DNA of 39,942 nt from Evansella tamaricis (GCF_019042215.1 NZ_JAHQCS010000064.1:1-39942); one strand, 5' to 3'. Shown: positions 1 to 9,479, counted from the first letter of the stretch. The notes: generated by a model from the sequence alone, not told the origin. Program-made: numbers and translations.

Positions 1-219
1 ACGGCTACTCTCATTGCTTAGGGACTGTAAAAGTGGAAAAGCACCACTTTTTCAGTTCCCATGCGAGTAGGCGCTGGAGCTAGACAATAAGAAAAAGCGC
101 AAGCGCCTATGTCTCTTCCTTTGCGAGCAAATGCTCCGAGGCATATCCGTCCATCGAGCAAAACGCCACGTCCTGTGGCATGCCCGATATTAGGACGTCC
201 TGTCCGTCCATCGGGCACG
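1..219. repeat. Mosaic of dispersed repeats R3, R2 and R1 at the window edge
   Basis: No gene is supported here. Positions 15-87 hold an R3 hairpin (complementary AAAAGTGG and CCACTTTT arms) joined to the R2 end module ending in GGAGCTAGACAA. From 88 comes the R2 start module (AAGAAAAAGCGC), and 147-217 is a copy of the 57-bp R1 unit. The 73 bases at 15-87 recur as an exact inverted copy at 39870-39942. The open frame across this stretch is a repeat translation, because similar peptides appear wherever R1 occurs. Confidence 0.8.
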
Positions 220-224
220 AGCAT

Positions 225-420
225 TACTTCATAAAATAGCTACGAGTTGTCTTGACGGATGCAGCCTCAATACTATTAGAGGAAGAGACACCTGCAGAGG
301 AGGCTCCCGAACCGCCCGCGGCTAAGAAGACACCATGAATACAATCGAAGAGAGTAGACATGGATGTCGCACTTGTGCCTGTGGTGAAAGGGAGTGAATT
401 TAGCAAAAATCAACATTGAA
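225..420. repeat. GC-rich non-coding segment, possible Bacillaceae-wide repeat
   Basis: This segment is more GC-rich than its surroundings. It contains phrases (CAGAGGAGGCTCCCGAAC, then CCGCCCGCGG) that I associate from memory with a dispersed intergenic repeat of Bacillaceae. It is the only copy in the window, so repeat status cannot be shown here. A 60-codon minus frame (224-406) starts with TTG, has no ribosome binding site and has a low-complexity S/A/G/T composition, so I do not call it a gene. Confidence 0.35.
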
Positions 421-469
421 CGATAACAGAGCCTATAAGAACAGCATAAGTGCTATGAATATACCTTTA

Positions 470-512
470 AAAAAGAGGCTCGGACAAAAGTGTATTAATC
501 AATGAAAAATCC
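470..512. repeat. Partial copy of repeat R5
   Basis: The stretch GAGGCTCGGACAAAAGTGT followed by ATTAATCAATG closely matches the left end of the longer R5 element at 29972-30117. Only the left end is present. It lies just past the ddcP stop codon and could form part of that gene's 3' end. Confidence 0.6.
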
Positions 513-519
513 AAGCATA

Positions 520-1563
520 TTACGGTAAATTTCTTAGAAATTCTAATGCTTCTTCAAATGTATCTACAGGTACAACCACCATATCTGTTTTTAAAGAATC
601 CGCCGTTTCTTGAGCAATAGCATAATTTGATTCAGGAGATCCACCTTCATTCGGTGCAAGAAAGTATGCTGCCCCTGCATTATGTGAAGCAATAACTTTT
701 TGTTTTACCCCACCGATACGACCTACATCCCCATCTTCATTAATTGTACCGGTTCCGGCAATATGGTATCCCTTTGTAATATCTTCTGGAACTAACTGAT
801 TATAGATTTCCAGAGAAAACATTAAACCAGCAGAAGGACCGCCAATTTTTGCCGTATCAATGCTAACTTCCGGTTCATTAACTAGTTCACGGTCAGTAAC
901 TGGATTGGCTATTCCAACACCTCCACGATCACCGGTAGCATTTATATCCTCCGGAAATGGAAAAATTTCTATGTCTACATCTGCGACAGTCCCCTCCCGT
1001 TCAACTGTTAAGGTTACGGAATCCCCAATATTATACTCCCCTAATACACTAAGTAATTTCGTAGAATCTAATACCTCATCTCCATCTACTGCAATAATTT
1101 TGTCACCCATTTGTAATTTTCCCTCTGCGTCCATATCTGGAATAACAGAGGTAACAAAGACACCGCGGTTCTCAAAAAAAGCAGTCTTACCAGCATGTTG
1201 ATATGCCACAATTACAGCTAACTCTTGAGATCCTGCCATCATCATTAACTGCCGATGCTGATATTCTTCATCCGTTTCTCCTTCTGGACGTATTTGGTTT
1301 TCAGGAATGATCTCTCGCTGATCACTGAACATAGCCCAAATATAATTAACAACATTCGCCTTACCCATGCGAACAGTAGTCAACATAAATGTCCCTTCAT
1401 AATCATATCCATCTTCTACTTCAATGACTTCTGTCAATACTTTGGCATCCCCTGGAATTGTAAAATAGTAGGGCAGTTCATAATAATTAATCGCTAAAAG
1501 GATTAGGATAAAAATAGTCCATTTTATATAACTTCCGCTCTGCTGTTTATTACTCTCTCTCAT
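520..1563 (-). CDS. ddcP: PDZ-Lon membrane serine protease DdcP (YlbL)
   Basis: This is a 347-residue membrane-anchored protease. One N-terminal membrane segment (about residues 14-32) is followed by an extracytoplasmic PDZ domain (about 130-200) and a C-terminal Lon-type S16 domain. The Ser nucleophile lies in GGPSAG (Ser244) and the general-base Lys in GGVKQK (287-289). In B. subtilis YlbL/DdcP works with CtpA to remove the division inhibitor YneA during recovery from the DNA damage checkpoint. The length matches the family (about 340). The start ATG overlaps the end of ylbK by 14 bases, so the two are probably translated from one message. The identification is firm; the checkpoint role is inferred from the orthologue. 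Confidence 0.92.
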   Translation of the reverse strand: MRESNKQQSGSYIKWTIFILILLAINYYELPYYFTIPGDAKVLTEVIEVEDGYDYEGTFMLTTVRMGKANVVNYIWAMFSDQREIIPENQIRPEGETDEEYQHRQLMMMAGSQELAVIVAYQHAGKTAFFENRGVFVTSVIPDMDAEGKLQMGDKIIAVDGDEVLDSTKLLSVLGEYNIGDSVTLTVEREGTVADVDIEIFPFPEDINATGDRGGVGIANPVTDRELVNEPEVSIDTAKIGGPSAGLMFSLEIYNQLVPEDITKGYHIAGTGTINEDGDVGRIGGVKQKVIASHNAGAAYFLAPNEGGSPESNYAIAQETADSLKTDMVVVPVDTFEEALEFLRNLP

Positions 1564-2344
1564 GGTAGTTCTCCTTCCAATTTTCTATCCTTTCCTTAAG
1601 AGGAGTGAGGAACTTCCTCGTTTCCCTCTCTCCTTGCTCTATTATTTCTTGAGCATTCGTGAATTGGGTTGCATTAATATGCTTTAATATAGGACGGATC
1701 ATAATATCTGACTCAATTTCCCGGTACCTTACCATTTCTCTTTCCATGATATCCATGCTTTGGATAATAACATCATATATCGACGTTATTTCTGGCTCCT
1801 CATTAAAAAAAGAAACATCTACTGCAATGACAATATCGGCTCCCATTTCCTTTACTACTGTAACTGGAACACGGTCGATCACTCCACCGTCCACAAATAT
1901 TGTACCATCAATTGTCTCAGGAACGACAATTCCAGGTATCGCAATACTTGCCCTTACTGCTGTTGCAATGTCCCCCGTCTTAAAAACAACCTTTTTTCCT
2001 TTTAATAAATCCGTTGCAACTACAGAAACTTTTGGTCTTAAGTCTTCCATCTTTTTTCGATTGACGAGCATTTGAACAAGTTGCTTAGCCTTGTCTCCTT
2101 TTATAAAACCCATTTTAGGCACAGTAAAGTCAAGAAAATACTTTCGTCGAAACTGAATTGCCATTTTTTCTAAAACAGCTGGGGTATAACCGGCACCATA
2201 CAATGACCCAATTAAAGCCCCCATACTACTTCCGGCAACATAGTCTATTTCATATCCTTCCTCTTCCAATACTTTTAGAACCCCAATATGTGCAAACCCC
2301 CTTGCCCCTCCTGAGCCTAAGGCCAAGCCTATTTTAGGTTTCAT
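1550..2344 (-). CDS. ylbK: Patatin-like phospholipase family protein YlbK
   Basis: This is a 264-residue alpha/beta hydrolase of the patatin/RssA type. The oxyanion-hole segment GSGGARG is at residues 10-16, the nucleophile elbow GSSMG puts the catalytic Ser at 40, and the dyad Asp is in the DGG motif at 152-154. All catalytic elements are intact, so it should be an active serine esterase or phospholipase; the natural substrate is unknown. It has no signal peptide or clear membrane segment. It is the first gene of the ylbK-ddcP pair and is divergent from spoVV, with only 113 bases between the two start codons. Confidence 0.9.
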   Translation of the reverse strand: MKPKIGLALGSGGARGFAHIGVLKVLEEEGYEIDYVAGSSMGALIGSLYGAGYTPAVLEKMAIQFRRKYFLDFTVPKMGFIKGDKAKQLVQMLVNRKKMEDLRPKVSVVATDLLKGKKVVFKTGDIATAVRASIAIPGIVVPETIDGTIFVDGGVIDRVPVTVVKEMGADIVIAVDVSFFNEEPEITSIYDVIIQSMDIMEREMVRYREIESDIMIRPILKHINATQFTNAQEIIEQGERETRKFLTPLKERIENWKENYHERE

Positions 2345-2457
2345 CTCTCCTCCACTCCTTTAGGAACTCCATCTTGAAAAATGGTCTAAACTCTCTTACT
2401 AAACGTATATTTGAAAGAGGACAAGTTTATGATTCTAGATGGAAAAGGAGAACGTCA

Positions 2458-3690
2458 ATGGAAAGGGATATCTCATACATCAAGACGATCCTTTATGGAA
2501 CAACCACTACCTTTTTAGCATTATCATTCATGATATTCCCTAAAGAGGCCTATGAAGCTTCAGTCCGAGGACTCACAATGTGGTGGGATGTCGTTTTCCC
2601 ATCACTTTTACCTTTTTTTATTTTATCTGAGTTTCTCATCCGATTTGGTGTCGTTTCATTTATTGGAGCCCTATTTGAGCCAATTATGCGGCCTTTATTC
2701 CGTGTCCCCGGTTCAGGAAGTTTTGTTTGGGCAATGGGACTTGCTTCCGGATTCCCGGCAGGTGCGAAGCTTACTGTCCGACTCCGGCAGGATAGGAAGA
2801 TCTCTGCTATTGAAGGAGAGCGTCTTGTTTCATTTACAAATGCATCAAACCCACTATTTATATTTGGCGCCATCTCGGTTGGTTTTTTTCATGATGCTAG
2901 CCTTGGGATTGTTTTAGCCGTAGCACATTATGCAGGAAATATCATTGTTGGTCTAGCCATGCGTTTTTATGGTGTAGGAAAAGCGGATATAAGTGAAACC
3001 ATTAAACCAAAAGGTTTTTCTTTAAAATATGCTCTCCAGCTCATGCATGGGGAAAGGTTAAAAGATCATCGCCCTTTCGGAAAACTAATGGGAGATGCTA
3101 TCCATTCCGCAATTCAGACCTTACTCATGATTGGTGGATTTATTATTTTGTTTTCTGTATTAAATCAGATTCTTGATCTTATTCATATTACAGTTCTGTT
3201 AAGTATTTTCACTACTATTATACTTAGTCTTATTCAAATGCCAAACGAATTGAGTCCCGCTTTGATTCAAGGGATGTTTGAAATTACCCTCGGAAGCCAG
3301 ACCGTAAGTCAAACACAGGAAACAACTCTTCTTCAGAAGGCAATCATTACAAGTTTTATCCTAGCATTCAACGGCTTTAGTGTTCAGGCTCAAGTAGCAA
3401 GTATTTTATCGGAAACAGATATTCGTTTTAAACCATTTTTCCTCGCCCGCTGTTTTCATGGTTTTGTTGCTGCTATATTAACTTACTTTATTTTTGATTG
3501 GTTCTATATAGGCACAACTAATCCAGCATCAAGAGAAGAAGTGGTCCCTGCCTTTCAACAATTATATGTATCTAACTTTTTTCATACTCTTTACGAAATG
3601 GTGCTAGAATGGGGCGGTATTTTTACATTAGTTGCCATGTTAAGTTGGATTATCCTTGTAGCAAATAAAATTCATCAACCTAAAGAATAA
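2458..3690 (+). CDS. spoVV: Sporulation membrane protein SpoVV (YlbJ)
   Basis: This is a 410-residue polytopic membrane protein of the nucleoside-transporter-like YlbJ family. In B. subtilis SpoVV moves dipicolinic acid from the mother cell across the outer forespore membrane. Family stretches are clear: MWWDVVFPSLLPFFILSE, FRVPG, SGFPAGAK, SNPLFIFGA, and the late GFSVQAQV with SETDIRFKPFF. I chose the ATG at 2458 because AAAGGAG precedes it by seven bases and the length then matches B. subtilis (408). An upstream ATG at 2374 has no such site. A weak sigma-E-like signal (CGTATATT near 2403) may drive it. The stop TAA coincides with the start of an R2 repeat. Confidence 0.93.
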   Translation: MERDISYIKTILYGTTTTFLALSFMIFPKEAYEASVRGLTMWWDVVFPSLLPFFILSEFLIRFGVVSFIGALFEPIMRPLFRVPGSGSFVWAMGLASGFPAGAKLTVRLRQDRKISAIEGERLVSFTNASNPLFIFGAISVGFFHDASLGIVLAVAHYAGNIIVGLAMRFYGVGKADISETIKPKGFSLKYALQLMHGERLKDHRPFGKLMGDAIHSAIQTLLMIGGFIILFSVLNQILDLIHITVLLSIFTTIILSLIQMPNELSPALIQGMFEITLGSQTVSQTQETTLLQKAIITSFILAFNGFSVQAQVASILSETDIRFKPFFLARCFHGFVAAILTYFIFDWFYIGTTNPASREEVVPAFQQLYVSNFFHTLYEMVLEWGGIFTLVAMLSWIILVANKIHQPKE

Positions 3691-3903
3691 GAAAAGCGCA
3701 AGCGCGTAGGCTCACGAGCGTAGGGCAGTGGAGGAATGACAACTAGAAGTTCGCTCTTTGACTTCGGTTGTTACTTCCGAAGTGCCCCGCAGAGAGTAGG
3801 CGCTGGAGCTAGATAATAAGAAAAGCGGAAGCGCCTAAGATTCGCGCATAGGGCAGTGCCTCTTCCTCTACTAGCATCGCTCTGAAGTAGTGCAAAAACT
3901 TAT
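3688..3903. repeat. Repeat R2, full copy plus partial second copy
   Basis: R2 begins AATAAGAAAAGCGCAAGCGC, contains GACAACTAGAAGT paired with ACTTCGGTTGT, then a self-complementary ACTTCCGAAGT block, and ends AGGCGCTGGAGCTAGA. A second, partial copy starts near 3819. The conserved tail CAAAAACTTATA ends about ten bases before the U-tract side of the coaD terminator. The spoVV stop codon TAA is the TAA of the repeat start. Confidence 0.85.
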
Positions 3904-3913
3904 ACTTCCTTCT

Positions 3914-3958
3914 AAAAAAAGGATGTCTCCTTTTCCTGATCGCGTTTCTGAGACATCC
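3914..3958 (-). terminator. Intrinsic terminator of rsmD-coaD
   Basis: The arms GGATGTCTC (3921-3929) and GAGACATCC (3950-3958) pair perfectly around a 20-base loop. On the minus strand the hairpin is followed by seven T residues (3914-3920). It lies just downstream of the coaD stop codon. Confidence 0.85.
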
Positions 3959-3969
3959 CCCAGTTTTTA

Positions 3970-5027
<1,058 letters not shown>

Positions 5028-5163
5028 TTTCTTCACCTTATTCCTTTTTCAATCGCCAGTCCATTGTTCATTTACATTGTAATGTAATTGCCCTCATATC
5101 CTACCATAAATGAAAGGAAATCAAAAATGATAACTTCAAAAAATTCTTACTCTTTTAAATGAC

Positions 5164-5192
5164 GTATAATCTCAGTTAACTGGTCCATAATA
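5164..5192 (+). promoter_or_regulatory. Forespore sigma factor type promoter for csfG
   Basis: GTATA at 5164-5168 is followed by a 17-base spacer and CATAATA at 5186-5192. The -10 element fits the sigma-G pattern CATnnTA and the -35 fits the shared sigma-F/sigma-G GnATA pattern. Transcription would start near 5198, exactly where the first hairpin of the RNA begins. The overlapping TATAAT at 5165-5170 has no convincing -35. Confidence 0.5.
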
Positions 5193-5197
5193 AGGGT

Positions 5198-5370
5198 AGC
5201 AACATCATAATGTTGCTGACAACCGCGGAGAAGGCTTACGTTTCCCCATAAGTTCTTCCTCCGGTTTCTCCTCTCCCATAGCCTAAGACTAGTTAAGGAA
5301 AAGGTCCTTCGTCTTATCCTTTAACTTGTCATAAGGCGACCCGCAGATGTATCATCTGCGGGATTTTTTT
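5198..5370 (+). ncRNA. csfG: CsfG-like sporulation small RNA in the ylbG-rsmD gap
   Basis: This is an untranslated RNA of about 170 bases, opposite in direction to its neighbours. A perfect hairpin opens it: AGCAACAT (5198-5205) with ATGTTGCT (5210-5217). A long pyrimidine-rich single-stranded stretch follows (about 5250-5279), then a stem built on TAAGAC/GTCTTA with an inner AAGGA/TCCTT pair, and a strong terminator. B. subtilis CsfG is, as I recall, a forespore-specific RNA from the ylbG-ylbH gap with a pyrimidine-rich motif between stems. Location, architecture and promoter type all agree. Its target is unknown to me; the CU-rich loop could pair with Shine-Dalgarno sequences. Confidence 0.7.
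5340..5370 (+). terminator. Intrinsic terminator of csfG
   Basis: CCCGCAGATG (5340-5349) pairs with CATCTGCGGG (5353-5362) around a three-base loop, followed by A and seven T residues. No protein gene reads into it from the left on the + strand, which is the main sign that a non-coding transcript ends here. Confidence 0.9.
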
Positions 5371-5372
5371 CG

Positions 5373-5405
5373 AATAAAATAACCTTCGACATCGTCGAAG
5401 GTTAT
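5373..5405 (-). terminator. Hairpin terminator overlapping the ylbG stop codon
   Basis: A near-perfect palindrome (12-bp arms, three-base loop, 5379-5405) includes the ylbG stop codon and is followed on the minus strand by TTTATT. It faces the csfG terminator, so two converging transcripts end within 65 bases. Confidence 0.7.
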
Positions 5406-5683
5406 ATTCCCATCTTATAATCAAATTCCTTTTCTTTTTCATCAGATACAGAATTTTCAAACTCTGTCTTTAACCAAGGTCTCATCGACATGGAAACATC
5501 CTTAACGAAATGGAAAGAACGAATTTTAGCCATCGTTTCTTCCACTCGTTCCCCGTCACAATACATCACCACATATTTCATTTTACGAGAAACATAATGT
5601 ATATTTCCGAACCGTCTTAGTTGTTTAACTTGTTTTATGGATTGTACCCAGATTGCTAGTCCCACTCGATTATCGACCATCAT
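5402..5683 (-). CDS. ylbG: YlbG family protein
   Basis: This is a 93-residue basic cytosolic protein of the YlbG (UPF0298) family. The hallmark segments RRFGNIHYVSRKMKYVVMYC and the C-terminal EFDYKMGI are present. The molecular function is not known. The start is ATG at 5683 or 5680, with GAAGAGGGG upstream. It follows ylbF by 67 bases in the same direction, as in B. subtilis. A hairpin sits directly on its stop codon. Confidence 0.93.
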   Translation of the reverse strand: MMVDNRVGLAIWVQSIKQVKQLRRFGNIHYVSRKMKYVVMYCDGERVEETMAKIRSFHFVKDVSMSMRPWLKTEFENSVSDEKEKEFDYKMGI

Positions 5684-5750
5684 ACCATTTACCCCTCTTC
5701 AGCGATTTGAAATTAGTCTAGCATGGACAGGTTTCATTTGCAATAACGAC

Positions 5751-6194
5751 CTATTTACAGCCGCAACTGCCCCCAGAACCACATCCACCACTGCAACTAG
5801 TTGCAGAATCAAAAAACGGATTGCCTGTAGGCACCTTTATTTGAGGTGATACAGCTTTGGCAATAATTTGACTAACTTCCACCAATAATTGATAAAGTTC
5901 GTTTTCAGATTTTTTAAATTCGGCAATTGTGATATTTGTATCCACTATTCGCTTCATTTCTCTGACATTTTTAGTTACTTCGGAAAAGTCGGGATGATAT
6001 TTACCAAATCGTTGTACTTCTTCATATTTTTCCTTCAACTCAGTAAATTGTTGAATTAACTTTTGTGCCTCTGAATCATTTTCTAATATTACTTTTGCAT
6101 CTATATATTTATGAAAGATTTCTGATGAAGTAATCAACTCACCGAAATCATATGCTTGTTGGAGAACGTCAACATTCGTCATTGTTGTAACCAT
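5751..6194 (-). CDS. ricF: RicF/YlbF regulator (RicA-RicF-RicT complex)
   Basis: This 147-residue protein is one of three partners (with YmcA/RicA and YaaT/RicT) that form an Fe-S containing complex. In B. subtilis the complex acts with RNase Y in mRNA maturation and promotes competence, sporulation and biofilm formation. The protein is mainly helical, with the conserved block EVQRFGKYHPDF near residues 67-78. It ends in the cysteine-rich tail CSGGCGSGGSCGCK, the likely cluster-binding segment. The ATG at 6194 is chosen because GGAGGTG precedes it closely and the length fits (149 in B. subtilis). It starts 52 bases after the helicase-partner gene and may share its message. Confidence 0.95.
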   Translation of the reverse strand: MVTTMTNVDVLQQAYDFGELITSSEIFHKYIDAKVILENDSEAQKLIQQFTELKEKYEEVQRFGKYHPDFSEVTKNVREMKRIVDTNITIAEFKKSENELYQLLVEVSQIIAKAVSPQIKVPTGNPFFDSATSCSGGCGSGGSCGCK

Positions 6195-6246
6195 CTCTTC
6201 ACCTCCAATGCATATTATAACATGAAAACCTCTTTTTTTAAAATCC

Positions 6247-7833
6247 CTAAATACTTTCTCCTGAAAAACAGGAATCTTCTTCCTTAGGGTCAACAATTGC
6301 TACCCTTTTAATTTGAGGTAACTCCAATTTTTCTCCAGAATATGTCTTTACATAGGAAGTATTTCCCTGGAAAGTGAGATGCTTAATTTCGACTATTTTT
6401 GTTTCTCCCGAATAAGTTTCTATGGTAACCGGCAGTTTTAGTGCTTGACTTTGTCTTAACATACGGGTGAGCATATTTTCTTTGTATGCCATTAATTTAA
6501 ACGAAACAGGAGGGAGTTGCTCCGCTCCCTTCCATTCCATTGGTGAGAGTACAGGGCAGTGATCAATTAAGTCAATTGGCTCTTCTCTATTTTCCTCCGT
6601 AGTTTCTTTCCTATTTCCTACAGGTAAGGAGGAAGACTCCAAAAATTTTTCCCACTGTCCTAAATGATCAGACTCGATTAAAAGTCCTTTATCCAATTTT
6701 AAAACAAATTCATTTCCGAAAATATTTTTCGCTTCTTTATATAATTGACTAACTAATGAAGGAGATGTAATTTTATACAATACATAGTCTCCACATTTTT
6801 CAATAGGCTTTGTTTCTTCCCACCAATTAGCCATGTTACCTTCATCTTGCTGCAATACCTTTTTGACATGATTCCAATTTTTGAGTGTTGCACCATTCTT
6901 CTTCCCTTTTTGGACACTCTCTTTTGAGAACTGAACATGAATAGTCTGTCCAATACTTTTTATGGTTGAAAACAGACATATCTCCCATAAAAATGCAGGA
7001 GAATTTCCACTCAATAAGAACCATTCCGAAGAATGGAGATGAACTACTTCCGTTATGTCATTAGCAATAAATGTTTCCAGACTTAAGACTACTTCATCCG
7101 ATGTAAAAAATGGACAGTTTGTGATTCGTTCCCAGGAACTGCCATCTCCTTCCGGCACAATAGAGAAAAAATCCGTTTCACTAACTGAATTCCCGTATAA
7201 CCAGCATTTTAGCTTCTTGAAATTAACCTTATGCCCTTCTTTCTTAAAAATGGCTCTTGCCAGAAACTCAAAAAAGATGTCTTCAAGGTAATCATCCAGC
7301 TGAAGATCCACCTTTTCATTTACACTTTTTTCTCCTTGCACATTGAAAAGAGTTTGAACAGATTCCTTTAATGCATTATCATAATCCTCACTTAATTCTT
7401 CCGAAGTAGATTTATTCTGAAAGTACGAGTTTATCTGCAGAAGAATACTTTGAAAAAATTTATGCATGTTGAACCAGTATTCTTTTTCACGCTTTCCCAA
7501 CTCCTGTTCCTCAGCCTTTTTCCAGTCCTCCTCTATGATTAATTTCTCCATTTCCCGCGGAATTACATAAAATGGTTCCCCCATGTTTTTACCAACGTGT
7601 ATCACTCCATGGTAATACAGTTCTTCTAATGCACGATAATATTGAAATGGTCCAAATTTTTCAGCCCCAAGTTTATCCAATTCTTTTTTTCTACAGTCAT
7701 CTGCATAGATAAATAATAGCAGTAGATTTTTTTGTATTGGTGTTGCCAATTTCCACCTATTGCTCAGTGTTTGCATACTTCTTTTTTTATCCCCTTCTTC
7801 TTTAACTATCTTATTTAATATATTTATGAGCAT
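6247..7833 (-). CDS. XPB-associated protein (helicase-associated domain family)
   Basis: This 528-residue protein is encoded directly after the XPB helicase, with overlapping stop and start (about 10 bases), so translation is coupled. I recognise it mainly by context: bacterial XPB genes are often paired with a large helicase-associated domain protein. The first 110 residues look like winged helices. The middle is acidic and helical. The last 75 residues (LTRMLRQSQALKLP onward) resemble a beta-rich WYL-like domain. No nuclease or ATPase motif is visible, unlike the Bax1 nuclease that partners archaeal XPB. The ATG at 7833 is preferred, with GGAGG ten bases upstream. Its role as helicase cofactor is inferred. 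Confidence 0.6.
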   Translation of the reverse strand: MLINILNKIVKEEGDKKRSMQTLSNRWKLATPIQKNLLLLFIYADDCRKKELDKLGAEKFGPFQYYRALEELYYHGVIHVGKNMGEPFYVIPREMEKLIIEEDWKKAEEQELGKREKEYWFNMHKFFQSILLQINSYFQNKSTSEELSEDYDNALKESVQTLFNVQGEKSVNEKVDLQLDDYLEDIFFEFLARAIFKKEGHKVNFKKLKCWLYGNSVSETDFFSIVPEGDGSSWERITNCPFFTSDEVVLSLETFIANDITEVVHLHSSEWFLLSGNSPAFLWEICLFSTIKSIGQTIHVQFSKESVQKGKKNGATLKNWNHVKKVLQQDEGNMANWWEETKPIEKCGDYVLYKITSPSLVSQLYKEAKNIFGNEFVLKLDKGLLIESDHLGQWEKFLESSSLPVGNRKETTEENREEPIDLIDHCPVLSPMEWKGAEQLPPVSFKLMAYKENMLTRMLRQSQALKLPVTIETYSGETKIVEIKHLTFQGNTSYVKTYSGEKLELPQIKRVAIVDPKEEDSCFSGESI

Positions 7834-9479
7834 GGTGTCCATTCCTCCCATTCATAAGCATATCCTTGTTCCAGCATAAACAGTTGACGATGTGAAGAAA
7901 CTTCTTCTTCCTGCGTCATCGCAGTAACAAGGGTATAAAAAATAACTTCGTTACCTTTCCCCTTCGGACGAAGTAATCTTCCTATTCGTTGCGCCTCCTC
8001 TTGCCTTGAACCGTAAGTCCCGGAAACTTGAATAGCTACTTCCGCATCCGGTAAATCAATAGCCATGTTTGCTACTCTGCTCAATACGAGTGTTTCCACT
8101 TTTCCTGAACGGAAGGCATCAAACAATAGTTGACGGTCTTTTTTTTTCGTCTGCCCTGTTATAAGTGGTAAATTAAAATAAGACGCTATTTTCTCTAACT
8201 GATTTAAATACTGTCCTATTATTAGTATTTGTTTTCCTTTGTGTTTCTGAAGTAACTCCTCCATTACTCCCAACTTTTCTTTGTTTTCACTTGCGAAACG
8301 AAATCTATCCCTCTTTGACAATTGCAAATACTTTTCCCACTGTTTTTCCTGAAGAGGAATTTTAACTTCAATACACAATGGCTTCGCAATCCATCCATTT
8401 GATTCCAATTCTTTAATTCCCACTTCATAACGTTTAGGTCCGACTAAACTATAAATGTCACCTTCCTTGCCATCTTCCCTGACGAAAGTGGCAGTTAATC
8501 CGACTCTCCTTTTTCCCTGCAAATTGGAGGTTATCCGAAACATTGGTGCAGGTAATAGATGTACTTCATCATATATCACTAACCCCCACTTTCGGTCATG
8601 AAATAAATGATAGTGAGGGAAAGTATGTTCATCAGAATGATAGGTGAGAATCTGATAAGTAGTAATTGTTACAGGTTTTACTTCTTTCATTTCACTGGTA
8701 TAAATCCCCACCTCATTGGAAGTCAGTTCCGTCTTTTCCAGCAGTTCTCTATACCATTGTTGTAAAGACGAATCGTTTGGAACGATGATCAAGGTGTCTT
8801 CTTGGATTTCCTGCATAATCCCTAGACCAACTACCGTTTTACCAGAACCACAGGGGAGGATTATAAATCCATTCCCTTCCTTCATTCCTTTTGGGTCTAC
8901 AAAGGATTCCACTGCCTCTTTCTGGTATGGTCTCAGAGTGACTCCATCTTTTAAAGAAACATACAATGGATCTCCCTCTTCAATCCCTAAATGGTCTGAT
9001 ACCGGATATCCTTTTTTTATGAGGATCTGTTTTAATGTTCCCCGTTCCTCCATTGTGATCTTCATATACTCTTTCTCTGCCCCTTGGATTATTCTCTCTT
9101 TATTGTCCTTTAACAGGACGCTAAGTAACCCTTTCTCTTTTGAAAGTAAACATGGACCAACGTCGTCCAATACTTTCATTTCAAGTTTATTCCCTCTTTT
9201 CCCCCAACTATTTAACAGTTCATCCACCTTTTCAGGTAAACTCCCTTCAGAAAAACTGGAGAGAAATGTTTTTATTTCATCAATAGTGACCCCCTGATCA
9301 AGGGCATACCAAACAGAAAAAGGGGATAATTGATATATATGTATTGTTGACGGTGATTTCATCAGTTGTGCGAACTGGCTTAAAAATGGTTGGATAATTT
9401 TTGCTTCTTGATGATCTGACCGAAAAAAAATTTCACCATTATTTTGAATGATAAGTGCCTTTGTATTAATTGCTTTCAT
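7824..9479 (-). CDS. xpb: XPB/Ssl2-type superfamily 2 DNA helicase
   Basis: This 551-residue helicase has the length of bacterial XPB proteins. The first 170 residues match the N-terminal XPB region. The motor carries Walker A GSGKT (211-215), DEVH (304-307), LTAT (328-331), the XPB-specific RED motif (334-336) and motif VI QRIGRLLR (497-504). XPB enzymes are 3'-5' DNA unwinding motors for nucleotide excision repair and, in eukaryotes, promoter opening in TFIIH. The ATG follows GGGGAGTGAG. The gene is absent from this place in B. subtilis, lying between ylbE and ylbF. An independent unit is likely because a bidirectional terminator closes ylbD-ylbE just upstream. Confidence 0.93.
   Translation of the reverse strand: MKAINTKALIIQNNGEIFFRSDHQEAKIIQPFLSQFAQLMKSPSTIHIYQLSPFSVWYALDQGVTIDEIKTFLSSFSEGSLPEKVDELLNSWGKRGNKLEMKVLDDVGPCLLSKEKGLLSVLLKDNKERIIQGAEKEYMKITMEERGTLKQILIKKGYPVSDHLGIEEGDPLYVSLKDGVTLRPYQKEAVESFVDPKGMKEGNGFIILPCGSGKTVVGLGIMQEIQEDTLIIVPNDSSLQQWYRELLEKTELTSNEVGIYTSEMKEVKPVTITTYQILTYHSDEHTFPHYHLFHDRKWGLVIYDEVHLLPAPMFRITSNLQGKRRVGLTATFVREDGKEGDIYSLVGPKRYEVGIKELESNGWIAKPLCIEVKIPLQEKQWEKYLQLSKRDRFRFASENKEKLGVMEELLQKHKGKQILIIGQYLNQLEKIASYFNLPLITGQTKKKDRQLLFDAFRSGKVETLVLSRVANMAIDLPDAEVAIQVSGTYGSRQEEAQRIGRLLRPKGKGNEVIFYTLVTAMTQEEEVSSHRQLFMLEQGYAYEWEEWTPCS

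Noticed and set aside
18-224. 68-codon minus-strand frame
   Set aside because: It is the translation of R1/R2/R3 repeat DNA; frames at 10333-10539 and 33233-33433 give the same peptide phrase (VLISGMP, AFCPM) for the same reason.
224-406. 60-codon frame with TTG start
   Set aside because: No ribosome binding site, low-complexity composition, and the DNA looks like a GC-rich repeat.
5165-5170. TATAAT as a sigma-A -10 element for csfG
   Set aside because: No acceptable -35 at 16-18 bases; the overlapping GTATA fits better as the -35 of a forespore sigma factor promoter.
5147-5279. Possible split small protein on the minus strand (MGEEKPEEEL and, in another frame, HYDVATLIMDQLTEI)
   Set aside because: It needs a frameshift, and the region is better explained by the + strand csfG RNA with its stems and terminator.
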